Both the position numbers and the translations under genes were made by a program. 26,167 nucleotides of DNA, taken from assembly GCA_905250885.1 (NCBI GenBank), contig CAJNOQ010002119.1:1-26167 (forward strand), written 5' to 3'. The notes under the pieces are model-generated. The model did not search any database. It had not been told where the DNA came from and saw only the letters and a list, made by a program, of their open reading frames with translations. Positions 12,042-21,847 of the stretch are shown here, one piece after another. The DNA is from Didymodactylos carnosus. Taxonomy: Eukaryota; Rotifera; Eurotatoria; Philodinida; Philodinidae. Every line of letters starts with the position of its first letter. Position 1 is the first letter of the stretch.

Positions 12042-12082
12042 AGCACAAAAAAGACTTTAATCTAAAACAGAAATAATGTTCA

Positions 12083-12221
12083 CCATCAATTAGCAGCGGC
12101 GCCAGGAATTTAGACTAGGGTGAGCTTGGCCTCACTGAATTTTGTAATGTAATTCAGAAAAAATTTTCTGGGTGGGCTGAGCCCATCCCAGCCCATCTGT
12201 GGCGCTGCCACTGCCATCAAT
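12083..12221. mobile_element. 123-bp hAT-like MITE with perfect 8-bp target duplication
   Basis: The element at 12091-12213 is flanked by the direct repeat ccatcaat at 12083-12090 and 12214-12221. The ends are imperfect inverted repeats: TAGCAGCGGCGCCA on the left, and CAGTGGCAGCGCCA as the complement of the right end (10 of 14 match). An 8-bp duplication with CAG-type ends is the hallmark of hAT-superfamily transposition. The element is much richer in G and C than its surroundings and has an internal palindrome (gggctgagccc). It has no coding capacity. It sits 50 bp upstream of the SSNA1 start codon, so it lies in the promoter, 5' UTR or a leader intron of that gene. Confidence 0.8.
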
Positions 12222-13059
12222 GTTATTGAATAGAAAATAGACAGAACAAAATAGTTTGTTTTATTTAGCACATAGAATTAATTTAAAGAAAAGAAAACTT
12301 TGAAATTAGACGTAAAATATATCTTCATTTTTCTATAGTACTTTCAGCTTACATACACACAAACCTTCTTTACTAGAATAAAAAATGACAGATTTTCGTT
12401 CATATTTAGTGTTTTACAGTTGCTTCGTTGAGTTTCGTGCGTTTCATCGTTTACGTGACAGGATTCAACATTGCTGAAGTAACTGCCCTAATCATTAGCA
12501 AAAAAACAACGAAGACTATACTGTTCTAGTTCAAGAACAAGGCACAGCAACTGAATTTTGGTATGAAGTTCTACTAATGTGAAGTGTCAGGTTTCTACCG
12601 ATTAAGTTAACTGACTAGGATCTAAAAAACAAAAAAACTTTAACGTTAGGAACGTTAATCTTTTTAGCAAGATTTTAAACTGTTCATTCTACAGCCGATC
12701 TTTCAAACTACTACTCTAATAGCAGAGCAACGAGCAGCTTTTAGTGATTCACGGTCCGTTAAATAAATATTATCAAGCAGCAGTCTAGTAGAGGGAGAGC
12801 ATACGTCCTAAACAGATAGAGAGGGAGGGATAATGACGTATCTCAATATGTTTGATTAATAATAACTCCCAGGAATGGCCTACTTCAGGATGGTATACGA
12901 TCTCTAAATTGAGGTTTCCATGTGTGCTTCCCTACTAAAGAAAAATATAAAGCATGTTCTCAAGTGACATTTGTATCGTCGTCGTCCGTGAGAAAATTTT
13001 TCTAGCGCGAATTATCGAATTTGTAGCATCTACAAGATGGGCTATTCTCTGGTTCAGTT
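12222..13059. other. Intergenic region without a recognisable gene
   Basis: This lies between the MITE upstream of SSNA1 and the LINE remnant. I find no frame with family motifs. Divergent promoter elements for SSNA1 may lie here but no consensus is clear. Confidence 0.45.
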
Positions 13060-13400
13060 ATGGGTACATCGTAAGTTGATGATGCGGGGAGGAAGAGAAG
13101 AAAATCTGGAAAGCTGGTGATGTCTATATTAACGTATAACGTAGATAGTCCAGACATAATCCGAATGTAGATGTTAGTTAAGAGAAAGAAAGTGAAATAT
13201 TCAGAAAAAAGGTTTCGAAGGGTGTCCATTATATGTCGTGATAGCGTATATTTAACGAATTCACACTAAAGTCTCCACAAACAATAAGAAACTCGTATTC
13301 TAGTACCAGTTTGCTTCAAAGAAATGTTTCTGATTCTTCCAAGCCAAATGAATCAGGGACTCGGGTCCGCACGACTTTCTATATCATTGTAGTCAATGAG
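13060..13400 (-). pseudogene. Decayed LINE (non-LTR retrotransposon) endonuclease fragment
   Basis: Reading the minus strand, one frame gives EYEFLIVCGDFSVNSLN (GDFSVN at 13276-13259). This is the hydrophobic strand plus GDFN-like motif of APE-type LINE endonucleases. The segment upstream has the expected spacing but contains two in-frame stops. After a frameshift near 13230 it reads LLTNIYIRIMSGLSTLYVNI, resembling the conserved TRIT..SSTLIDNI region of the same domain, ending near STYDVPI. No reverse transcriptase or 3' end is visible. I judge it a dead, truncated copy. Similarity was judged by eye from family knowledge, so the limits are rough. Confidence 0.55.
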
Positions 13401-13671
13401 TCAGAGAATCTGCTATATACTCCTGTAATATTGTGGCACATACGTAAATCAGAGATTGAAATCTTCACGGTAGTCATTCGAGGATGCGCGCTAGAAGAAG
13501 ACGTATTTAGATTTGAAACCGTGGATGCCAAGAAGACAGTTTGTAGCAAGAGTTGAAATTAAGGATGGTAAAAGACGAAGAGGATGAAAGAAAAATTAAA
13601 TAAACTGTTAGTTAGATAACCATCCGCAGCCCTTGATAATTTATTCGTATCTTTGACATTTATATGCATAC

Positions 13672-14286
13672 CTTGTTCATCTATCATGTCACGTGTATAA
13701 GAACATTTAATAACATCAATAGTTCGTTCGCCAGCATGCCTTAATAATCGTGTAATAATAACTAACATTGAAATTATCATTTTTAGCATTATTATTTTGC
13801 ATAATATTGAGAGGATGTTGTACATAATGATAACTTTAGACAATGAATATTTATGTTTAAATACTGCACTAATATTTGCCTCTTTTTTTTGTATTTTAAG
13901 TTATCATATTTAAATCGATTGATCCAGTTGACATAAACAAGTATTCATGTTGATTTAAATCTTAATCAATGCAATTTTCCTATTATATTAAACATGGCCA
14001 ATATACTGACATTACCTTATGTGCTACCTTTTATTTCACAATATCTTCCATTATAGGGAGATAGTCCTGATCTTAAACCTTGTACACTACTGATATCAGT
14101 GATATTAACAGGGAGAATTGGCGGCTGGGATTGTAATTTTGTTATTAGGTAAACAACGATTGATGAGGACGTTTTGTGTGGTTTTATATACTGTAAGACA
14201 CGTGGTTCTTGGATAACTTGAAATGGATGAGTAGATAGTGGAGAAAGTGTTGAGATTTTTAAAGAAATAGTAAATGCTTCGAAGAT
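13672..14286 (-). pseudogene. Two phase-compatible exon-like segments, unknown protein
   Basis: I do not recognise this product. A minus-strand stop-free segment, 14286-14028, is bounded by a ctgcag acceptor and an AAAG|gtagca donor. It encodes 86 residues including QVIQEPRVLQYIKP and GLSPYNGRYCEIK. A second segment, 13761-13672, is bounded by an atgttag acceptor and a CAAG|gtatgc donor. It encodes TRLLRHAGERTIDVIKCSY and DMIDEQ. Both junctions are phase 1, so they would join without a frame break across a 266-bp intron. No start or stop exon was found, and a LINE remnant lies directly downstream. It may be a gene fragment, a decayed gene or chance. Confidence 0.3.
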
Positions 14287-16004
14287 CTGCAGTTTTCATT
14301 AAAAACACGTCTCTTGAACGGTAATGTAAATCTGTATTAAGGGAACACGAGTCCAAAGACATCTCATGTCTATTCGAATATCTGCACTGAACTATCCGAA
14401 TTCAATTTCAAAAGTCGATGTGTCTACTTTTGAATATGTAGTTATTAAGTTCTATTGTATTAACTACGCATATATAGTTTTGTGCTATGTCTCCTTTCTA
14501 TTCTTCTCTGAATTTCTCTATGTTTTATGTCTACAAGTGAATACGTCAGAATATAAACCGCTGGTTTTGTTTGATAGTTCATAGATGTTTCAACTGCGTG
14601 AACGTTTTATGGTTTTCACACTGGAATGTTCAATTTGCGGTATCACACCGGGTGACGTTTGAGATCATAGAAAATGAATTAAACTTCCCATGTGGTCGAA
14701 ATCGCGATTGTTTTGCCAATTAATCGTAATTTTCTGTAAAATCGTTGACAAATTTCAATTAATCAATGATTTGTTGCCGATTCTGACGCCATGAGTTCCT
14801 TATGCTAATAAACGTATAATATTTTGTGGTTGATTTCTGGTTGACATAACTTTATTTTTAATACTCGTTAAATTACAACACTCCAAACTATACTAGATGG
14901 CTAGGTTTGAGTGTTTTTAAAACATCTAAATTATTATCAATATATTGATGTTTAACTCTGGATGGTTTCTGTGAGATGCGCGATATAGGAACGTGCGTAG
15001 AAAAAAAATAGCTATTGTGTTCAGTTTTGCAATTTTTCTTTTTCAAATTAATTAAATACGAAGTTCAGTCACAAAGCGATTGTGAAATATTGGGCCAAAA
15101 GAGCAGAGAAGGCATAAAGCCAAGATTTGAGAAAAAGTGACCGAAAACTACATGTGATTTAATGAAAAAAGTATAAAGCGTGCAAAATTCGAACCCAAAA
15201 TAAATCGCAAAACTCGAATCCAGTATCTTGTAAAGCATTTTATAATCTATCGAAACGTATGAGGTCTGTGTTGGATCAAGACTATTGTAAGCACAAAGTA
15301 ATTAAATAGTTCTCTATCACACTTTTCAACAACTGATATCGTATACAATGGAAATGATGGCGGATTTAACTTTTCAAACACCATTTTGTTTAGTATTACA
15401 TTCTCTATCCAAAGACGATAAAACTAGACCTAAGAAATTCTTTATTTAAAATTTATACTCAAAATACCAGCATGATAAAGTGTCAAAATGATGACATTAA
15501 AAAAACATATTTCACTTCTTTCTATAATTTGATCAAGAAATCATGGAGAGCAATCTACTCTACTTTCATTCACACTTTGAGAAGAAAAAATAGAAGTGCG
15601 CAAAATTTCGATTTTATAGTCTTCCGTTCTCTATTCATGTTAAATCAGAAAAGTAGAGCAAAAGTTTTGCCTCTAACAGAAATACTAATATAGTAAAGAA
15701 GACAATCGATTCATCAGAGTGATGAATAATTCAAAAAGGAAGAAAGGTCACACGAAGTAAATCGATATAGTGTTACAGACAGGTATTTTTTTCTGAAGCC
15801 ACAAATACTTAAGGTATTTTTTTTCTCGATAGTATTTCTAATGAGATTTTACAGTGTACACGTTCTGAAGAAAAAGTATACAAGTGTAAGTGTGCGTGTC
15901 GATCATAAGTACGAGGAATAAAAAAAACTTTATTAATAAGTTATTAAAACTTCATTTGTTTTGAGAAATAAACCTAGAGTGACACAATCATAGTGCTCAT
16001 AATA
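14287..16004. other. Intergenic region without a recognisable gene
   Basis: Frames at 14366-14584 and 15472-15693 show no known motif and no clear splice context. I see no strong repeat. The stretch is AT-rich like the rest of the intergenic DNA. Confidence 0.45.
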
Positions 16005-16171
16005 TTACGCTTTGAAAAGCGCAACTTCCTGTTCAATCTCATCATTAGAAAAACTGATTTCCGATTCTCTGCAAAAAAATTGAAATACGTCAATCATTGT
16101 GAGAGACTCAATGCTTCCATGTGATCGTCATACAAGTAGTCATGGGGCAAAAAATAATGTGACAGGCTCAT
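16005..16171 (-). other. Possible 33-codon two-exon mini-gene, unidentified
   Basis: On the minus strand an ATG at 16171 opens a 38-nt segment encoding MSLSHYFLPHDYL. A consensus donor (gtatga) at 16133 and a polypyrimidine acceptor (ttttttgcag) at 16069 enclose a 65-nt intron, the usual size here. The second segment, 16068-16005, continues in frame as an acidic tail (ESEISFSNDEIEQEVALFKA) to a TAA. It might instead be the last exons of a longer gene, since the frame stays open upstream of the ATG. I recognise no family, and chance is quite possible. Confidence 0.2.
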
Positions 16172-17143
16172 TTTTTTATCCGAGAGAAAAATTAGTACTT
16201 GAGAATACTCAGGCCGTGTTTTTGCTGTTCAATACGTTGAGTAGTGTCTGTTTATTGATCCCAAACCACCTGCTTTTTTATTGTTTACAGTGAGAAATTC
16301 GAAAGATGAACATCTAGTGAACGAAACTATCACTTTGACTATCTGTTTGTTTGAATTGTTCGTATTGTGAACGAGTTATAATTGATGAATTCATAGGTGT
16401 CTTTCTCTGATCGCCTAGAAACAGACTCCACCAAAGTAATTGACTCTGTCTCTCGCATACAATGTATTTTTCCAACACATTTGTACAATGAATGTCTGTG
16501 TACAATGAAATAAAACGGTATAACATGGAAAAAATGAAGATTTGTGGACTCATTAAAAAACTTGTGATAAGTGGAAGAAGTAAATTAGTTAATAATAAAA
16601 AGATGAAGTAAGAAAAGGTTATCAGATCAACAGACAATCTGGCATTTTTGTTTTACAGAAAAGAGTACACAAGAGGGGTCTGTTGAGATCATTGTTTGAC
16701 ATTTGTTTTCTTGTATCTCTATTATTTATCTTCAAACGCTGACATTAAATGACATTAAATCACATTTGACTTTGAAATAATGACAGTATCTGAACAATAC
16801 TCATGGCGTTATAAGAGTTCTGCATGTATATTTCTCAAACGATGTTCATAATGCAAGAAGGATAACATCTATCGTATGCAACTGAAGCTTATACAGAATA
16901 TTTTTGTACTTAAAACTTTGTTTAATGGAGATGAACTTTTATTAGTGCTGTGTTCCCAGTTTTTTTCGTTTGCTATAAAATATTACGAAAAAGATGATGA
17001 AGATAAAGATTTCTGGGATTTATAAAAGTTTGATTTAGATCAGCTTTTCTTTAAAAATACTAAGCCTGACTAAATAAGTGACAGTTTAGAAAAGTGTTTG
17101 AGTGTAAAATGTTTGTCATTTTTTGCATTGAATATACTTTTAG
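16172..17143. other. Region upstream of RP2
   Basis: No supported gene. A 107-codon minus-strand frame (16314-16637) starts with a hydrophobic T-rich translation and looks spurious. A tandem duplication of gacattaaat is at 16741-16760. The RP2 promoter must lie here. The last ten bases before the ATG form a splice-acceptor-like tract (atacttttag). Confidence 0.45.
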
Positions 17144-20100
17144 ATGGGATGTCTATTTTCTAATCCAGATACGAGTACTGATATTCTTGAACCACCTAAA
17201 CCACAATATTCCTGGTAAGCTCAATACCAACTAGAAATAGTGTACACATGAGTTGCTGTTTTTTCCAGGGAAATACGGAGCAAGATTAATAAAAATGATT
17301 ATATCTTAGATAAATTAAAAGATCAAACAATTTTTCGTGTTCCAGGCACAGTTGATGGTCAACAGTTTATAATTCAAAATTGTGAGGTAGGTTTCTTTGC
17401 TTCCTCAAATGGATCTAATCGTTTCTAAAATAATCATAACTTATTTATAGAATTGTACAATTTACATATTTGATCATACGGGACAAGTTCAAATTGATGA
17501 TTGTAAACATTGTAGAATATTCGTTGGTCCTGTTCATGGCAGGTTATTATAACTGAGTTTGTCTTTCATTATCTATTACTATTTTTCTTCATTTTGTTTT
17601 AGTATCTTTATCCGTGATTCTGAAAATTGTAATTTAGCAACTATCTGTCAACAATTTCGCGCGAGAGATTGTCATGAAGTGAATATATTTTTATCTTGTG
17701 CAAGTCAACCAATTATTGAATCATCTCATCATATTCGTTTTGGTTGTTTAACATATTTTTATGAGAAATTAGGCGGTAAGTAAAGAATGTAGTTGTTGCA
17801 AATCAGAATGATAGTTTAAATGATAGTGGCAGGACTTGTAGAATAAATGTATTTATATTTTTGCAGCTAATGTGTTTTGATACTGAAATTTATTTCAATC
17901 AGACCTATAGAGATAATAACAGCAGCTGTTATTATCTCTATAGTTTTAAAATTTTTATCCGTCAATAAACGTATCAATCAGAGCTTTCAAATCGACAGAT
18001 TCATCTTCAGCGAAAAAACTTGTACATCTGTGAAGAACGCTGTCATTTGGGAATTTTAAGTAACATCGTATAAACATTCAATCTTAGTTGACTGCTAAAC
18101 ATGATTAACACAGAACGCTGCAAGAAAAGAAGACTAGTTTAAGTCCAGGGGTGTAATCAGTATCAAAAATACGATACTGGTACCGGTCACCGATATACAA
18201 ACTTCGTACCGGTCGGTATACCGGTGATCTGTCGATACGGGCTTGTCTTGATCATATTTTGCCTAAATACGAATACTTTTTCCTTGTTTTTCTCTACTGT
18301 GAACTTTATTTTATGTTATCAAAGGGATCCATCAATCTTTTCACTTTTATTATGTATAGCTGATTTTTCACACGCTTTGTTTTACGAAAACAGCAATCCA
18401 ATTCAATCTTTTAAAGTAAGAAGTTTATATAAGCCGACAAAGTTTAAGTAATTGAAATGAAATTTTAGTAGAAATATATCACAGATGGACTGAATTTACA
18501 CGATGTTTTTCGAAATAGTCGTATCATATCACAAAATATCAGCAATATCGGCCGACTGATTATACTTCATACTAATACCAGTATACCGTATTACCAGTAT
18601 AGGTATCCTCTGATTTAATCAAATTTTATTTAAATTTGGTAATGTTTTGATTAATTTAAGCTGATTATCCAGTGGTGTTGGACTTTCTTCACCTTAATAA
18701 ATGCGATCTTTCAAAGTTATTTGATATTTTTGTTTCTTATGTTTTTTAATTTTCACCTTGATCTGTTTTATCTGTATATCTAAGATTTACCTAAAAAGTC
18801 CTAATCGAAATCAGATCATATTTTATCTGGTTTGTATGTCTTAGCAGTTAATATTGAAAGTCATTGTATTTCGTTTTTTCTCAGATATAACGAATAGAAG
18901 TGCGAATGGAATTCATTTCAAATCATTTATATCGTACATACCACTTAAGACAGTTATGAAATTATGTTTCCATTCGAAATTATGTTATTTTTATCGCTAC
19001 TTGTACTTTTCAAACAAGAAATATAAACTCTTGTATGCAGTAAAACCTGTATTATGATTTTAAAAGTCAAACTTAAGTTATGATCAGTAAAAGAGTGAGA
19101 TGTTACACATAAGAAGCCTGTTTTCGAGAAAATAAGTTTTTTCATTATAACTGATTTACGTTAATGCCAATTTATCTAACATTATGATAACGGTCACACT
19201 ACATCCTTGATTGTGTTTAAAATTAATTATGAATAAAGTTAAACGTGATTAACAATTTTATAGTGTGATCACATCCTTTTCTAATCACGATTCAAGGCTA
19301 ATCGTGATTGAAAACAGCAAATAAATACGAAAATTGAATTAGCATTTGCTCATTTTTCTGTTAATCGAGTGAATGGTGAACTTTGTTACTCTACTGAGTA
19401 TTATTAAACAAAGAAATATATTTACAATGAAGGGAAGAAAACATGTTCCAGGTCTACGATATGTTGCTGGGTATTCTCCGTTGTTAAATTATTTGACAAA
19501 AACTGTTTGACAACGTCAAAAAAAACAAATTTTTTCAATGTTTTTCTAATTTGTTTGGTACGCATGAATCTAATCATGACTAATGCTAAATCGTGATTTC
19601 GTCAATCATCTTTTAATCATGAATAAAGTTAATCGCGAATCACAATTAATTTTCAATGAGTCTGCGGCCATAATCATGACTAACTTCATTCATGATCAGA
19701 ATTCCGGATTAACTTTGAGAGGGGGAGGGGGCTATTGGCAGATAACAGGTCTGAAAATACAGAAAGTCAGCTTTTTTCCTGTCGAACTAACTAATAAAAA
19801 TCTTAATCTAACGGGCATGTAGAAAATACTAAAATATCGTCGTTACATTATGTAACTTCTCGTAAATTGAAGTCTCGCTTGTTGAAGTATATTAGACCAA
19901 GAAAGAAAAAGAAAGATATACCTTATTTGATACCGTTCTAATAGTAATTTAAATAGAAAAAGAGAAATAAGGTGTACAATTGACGTTTTACCATTAAGCG
20001 ACACAGAAAGGTTGAAAAGTGGACGTTATTGACTTTTTCAAACTCTGCAATTATTATTATTATTGTTATTGGTTTAGTCAAATTGCTGCAATAGAGCGAA

Positions 20101-21594
20101 TAATATATCACACTGTGACTAGCGCAAAAAAATCCTTCGTTTATCAGCAAGTCATCGAAAAGTCTAAAGAATTTTTTTCACAGAAAATCATCAAATTTGG
20201 AAGGAGAAAGCACCTCGATTTATGCATACCGAACAAATTTTCATTATTGTCAAATTTCTGAACATCGATTTCAAAAAAATGATTTGTTTTTCTGACGTTG
20301 CCAAACAGATCTTGTTAAATAATTTTGAATTTCTTTGTCTCGGATGAATAGTATAGGGTAAAAACTGAATAGTCATTCTACACTATCATTGTGATCAACT
20401 TCAATTATGCAAAATTTTCTAAACATTTCTTTTCTTCATTCTAGAACATTATGCAACAGCTGGTATCAGTCCGTACAATAATAATTGGAGTAATATTCAT
20501 GACTTTACACCTGTTCCAGACAGTAAAAACTATTCACTTATGGATGATGTAAGTATATTATTTTGTGAAAACTTTCAAGGACATGTCCGATTTCCGAAGG
20601 AAATGGAAGTTTGAAGTATAAAAATTTAGGTACGAGTTGAGACAGTTTAAAATCCCATTTTGTTTACAACATCTTAAATTTTTGCGCTTACAGCATCTTA
20701 AAACTGTGTTTACAACTATATATATATTCTTATTAGGTGCAAGAAGTTCACTGGGAAGTTTTTACATTTTTTCTTCACAGAAGCAACGCTGACACTTTTT
20801 GTGTTACTTTCTTTACAATAATGTTATACTTTGTTTGTTTTAAGTCCGAAACAGTCTTCAAGCATATACCGGCACCCACTGATCCATCATGTAGTCATTT
20901 GAATATAAGTGATAGCCAAGATCAGACTATAACACCGTTTTCATATGGCGAATTATATCGTGAACATAACGTCGAGGTATGACTAAATTACCTTGTTTAT
21001 TTTAAAATAAGAATATATTACTATATGATTGTTTCTAGCGTTGTTTTGTCGTACTATTCCATGAGGCCAATTATGATGTTTGTGCTCGTGAACTGATTAA
21101 AATGCTTCGACCGTTGAAAGTAAAACTACAAATTGGTGTACATTTTCTTCTAATAAGATTCATTTTTTTCTTCTAATTTAGATTGTTCTTGTACAAAGTA
21201 AATGTTACACTATCAACGAATTGAGTGCTGATCGAATATTTAATAATCGATCTTATAATACTCTCGTAACAAAAGGTATGCACGATGAATTTTTGTTTTG
21301 TTGTTGTATAACTCAATGTGTTTAAAATAGAAAAATTTAATTATTTTTCTTTTTTAATAGGTCCTGTTATTGGTCTAGAGTTGGGTGGTCCGGGTAGTGT
21401 CGTTATTTGTCAACAATCTGTTAACAGTTTGCTACCCAAATTTCCTAATATACACTGTAAATTGTTCTCATAGTATAAAAAATCGTTTAAACATTATGAT
21501 TTTAATTGTAGATTTTGTTAGTCAAAATTCAACAGATGCTGTTCAACAACTCGATAAATTTTATAATTTTGCAAGCATGCAAATGTTTAGTTGA
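17144..21594 (+). CDS. RP2: Protein XRP2 (retinitis pigmentosa 2 homologue), ARL3 GAP
   Basis: RP2 stimulates GTP hydrolysis by ARL3 and so controls release of lipidated cargo into cilia. Exons are 17144-17214, 17269-17386, 17451-17542, 17603-17775, 20445-20548, 20845-20976, 21039-21119, 21182-21275, 21361-21456 and 21512-21594. They join in frame to 347 residues (human 350). Gly2 and Cys3 (MGCLF) are the myristoylation and palmitoylation sites. The TBCC/C-CAP beta-helix domain spans about 24-172, with [21 protein letters not shown] and [10 protein letters not shown]. Arg113 matches the human arginine finger Arg118, and Glu133 matches Glu138. [14 protein letters not shown] closes the domain. 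The C-terminal NDK-like domain is about 230-347, with [12 protein letters not shown] and FYNFASMQM. Introns are 54-85 bp except 296 bp (20549-20844) and 2669 bp (17776-20444). The acceptor of exon 6 is ambiguous, with an in-frame alternative at 20737. Confidence 0.95.
17905..17943. repeat. 39-bp perfect palindrome, 19-bp arms and 1-nt centre
   Basis: Positions 17905-17923 and 17925-17943 are exact reverse complements around a single base. The outer ends contain TATAG/CTATA, so TA steps border the structure. It may be a tiny fold-back relic of a TA-targeting element within the RP2 intron. Confidence 0.8.
18146..18612. mobile_element. Candidate 467-bp hAT-type non-autonomous element
   Basis: The left end is CAGGGGTGTAATCAGTATC. 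The right end, read in complement, is CAGAGGATACCTATACTGG. Both subterminal regions are dense in atactggta and accggt words in opposite orientation. The flanking octamers tttaagtc (18138-18145) and atttaatc (18613-18620) match at 5 of 8 positions, a possible decayed target duplication. There is no transposase frame. The assignment rests on end type and subterminal repeats, so it is tentative. Confidence 0.45.
19190..19700. repeat. Cluster of related direct and inverted repeats
   Basis: A word like taat(t/c)atgaataaagttaa occurs at about 19224-19241 and 19614-19632. It recurs in complement at about 19671-19697. A 10-bp perfect hairpin (aatcacgatt/aatcgtgatt, 19283-19292 and 19300-19309) has a diverged copy at 19572-19597. 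tcacacta/tagtgtga forms a further inverted pair at 19194-19201 and 19261-19268. I read this as one or two copies of a decayed MITE family within the RP2 intron. Its boundaries are unclear. Confidence 0.45.
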
Positions 21595-21684
21595 TTTTGA
21601 TTTAAAATCCATTCTATCTTCTCGTTCATAACGACTGAATATTCTAATTCAAATTGACAATGACTACTTTATACGTACTGTTCT

Positions 21685-21839
21685 CAGGGGCGTACCTGCT
21701 GGGAGATGGTGAAGAGGTGGTTACCACCTCCCTGGTTTCAGAAAAAATCATTGTTTTGTGTCTTTCGTTCTGCAAAAAAGAACATTTTTTTGGAAGAACG
21801 AAAAATTTTTTCTATTTGGAGATACTAGCTACGCTCCTG
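21685..21839. mobile_element. 155-bp hAT-like MITE after RP2
   Basis: The left end is CAGGGGCGTACCTGCTGGG. The complement of the right end is CAGGAGCGTAGCTAGTATC, and 11 of the first 14 bases match. The flanks actgttct (21677-21684) and atcgttct (21840-21847) match at 6 of 8, consistent with an ageing 8-bp duplication. The CAGGGGCGTA-type end is typical of hAT MITEs. It starts 90 bp after the RP2 stop, so it probably lies in the RP2 3' UTR or just beyond. The open frames running through it are spurious. Confidence 0.65.
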
Positions 21840-21847
21840 ATCGTTCT

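Larger units (their letters stand above)
17776..20444 (+). other. 2.67-kb RP2 intron 4, repeat-rich
   Basis: The donor gtaagt at 17776 and acceptor ttcattctag at 20435-20444 are both good, and the phase is kept across the intron. It is about forty times longer than most introns in this window. It contains a 39-bp palindrome, a 467-bp hAT-like element and a cluster of related repeats (listed separately). No nested gene is recognisable, and the short frames in it are low-complexity. Confidence 0.8.

Noticed and set aside
13311-13556. 81-codon plus-strand frame
   Set aside because: It is antisense to the LINE endonuclease relic and shows no protein resemblance.
16314-16637. 107-codon minus-strand frame with hydrophobic start
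   Set aside because: The hydrophobic part is what T-rich DNA encodes by chance, with no recognised domain or splice support.
20737-20844. Constitutive RP2 coding sequence starting at the upstream acceptor
   Set aside because: The extra 36 residues have no counterpart in the family, while the downstream acceptor joins LMDD directly to a family-like [11 protein letters not shown] segment. Kept only as a possible alternative splice.
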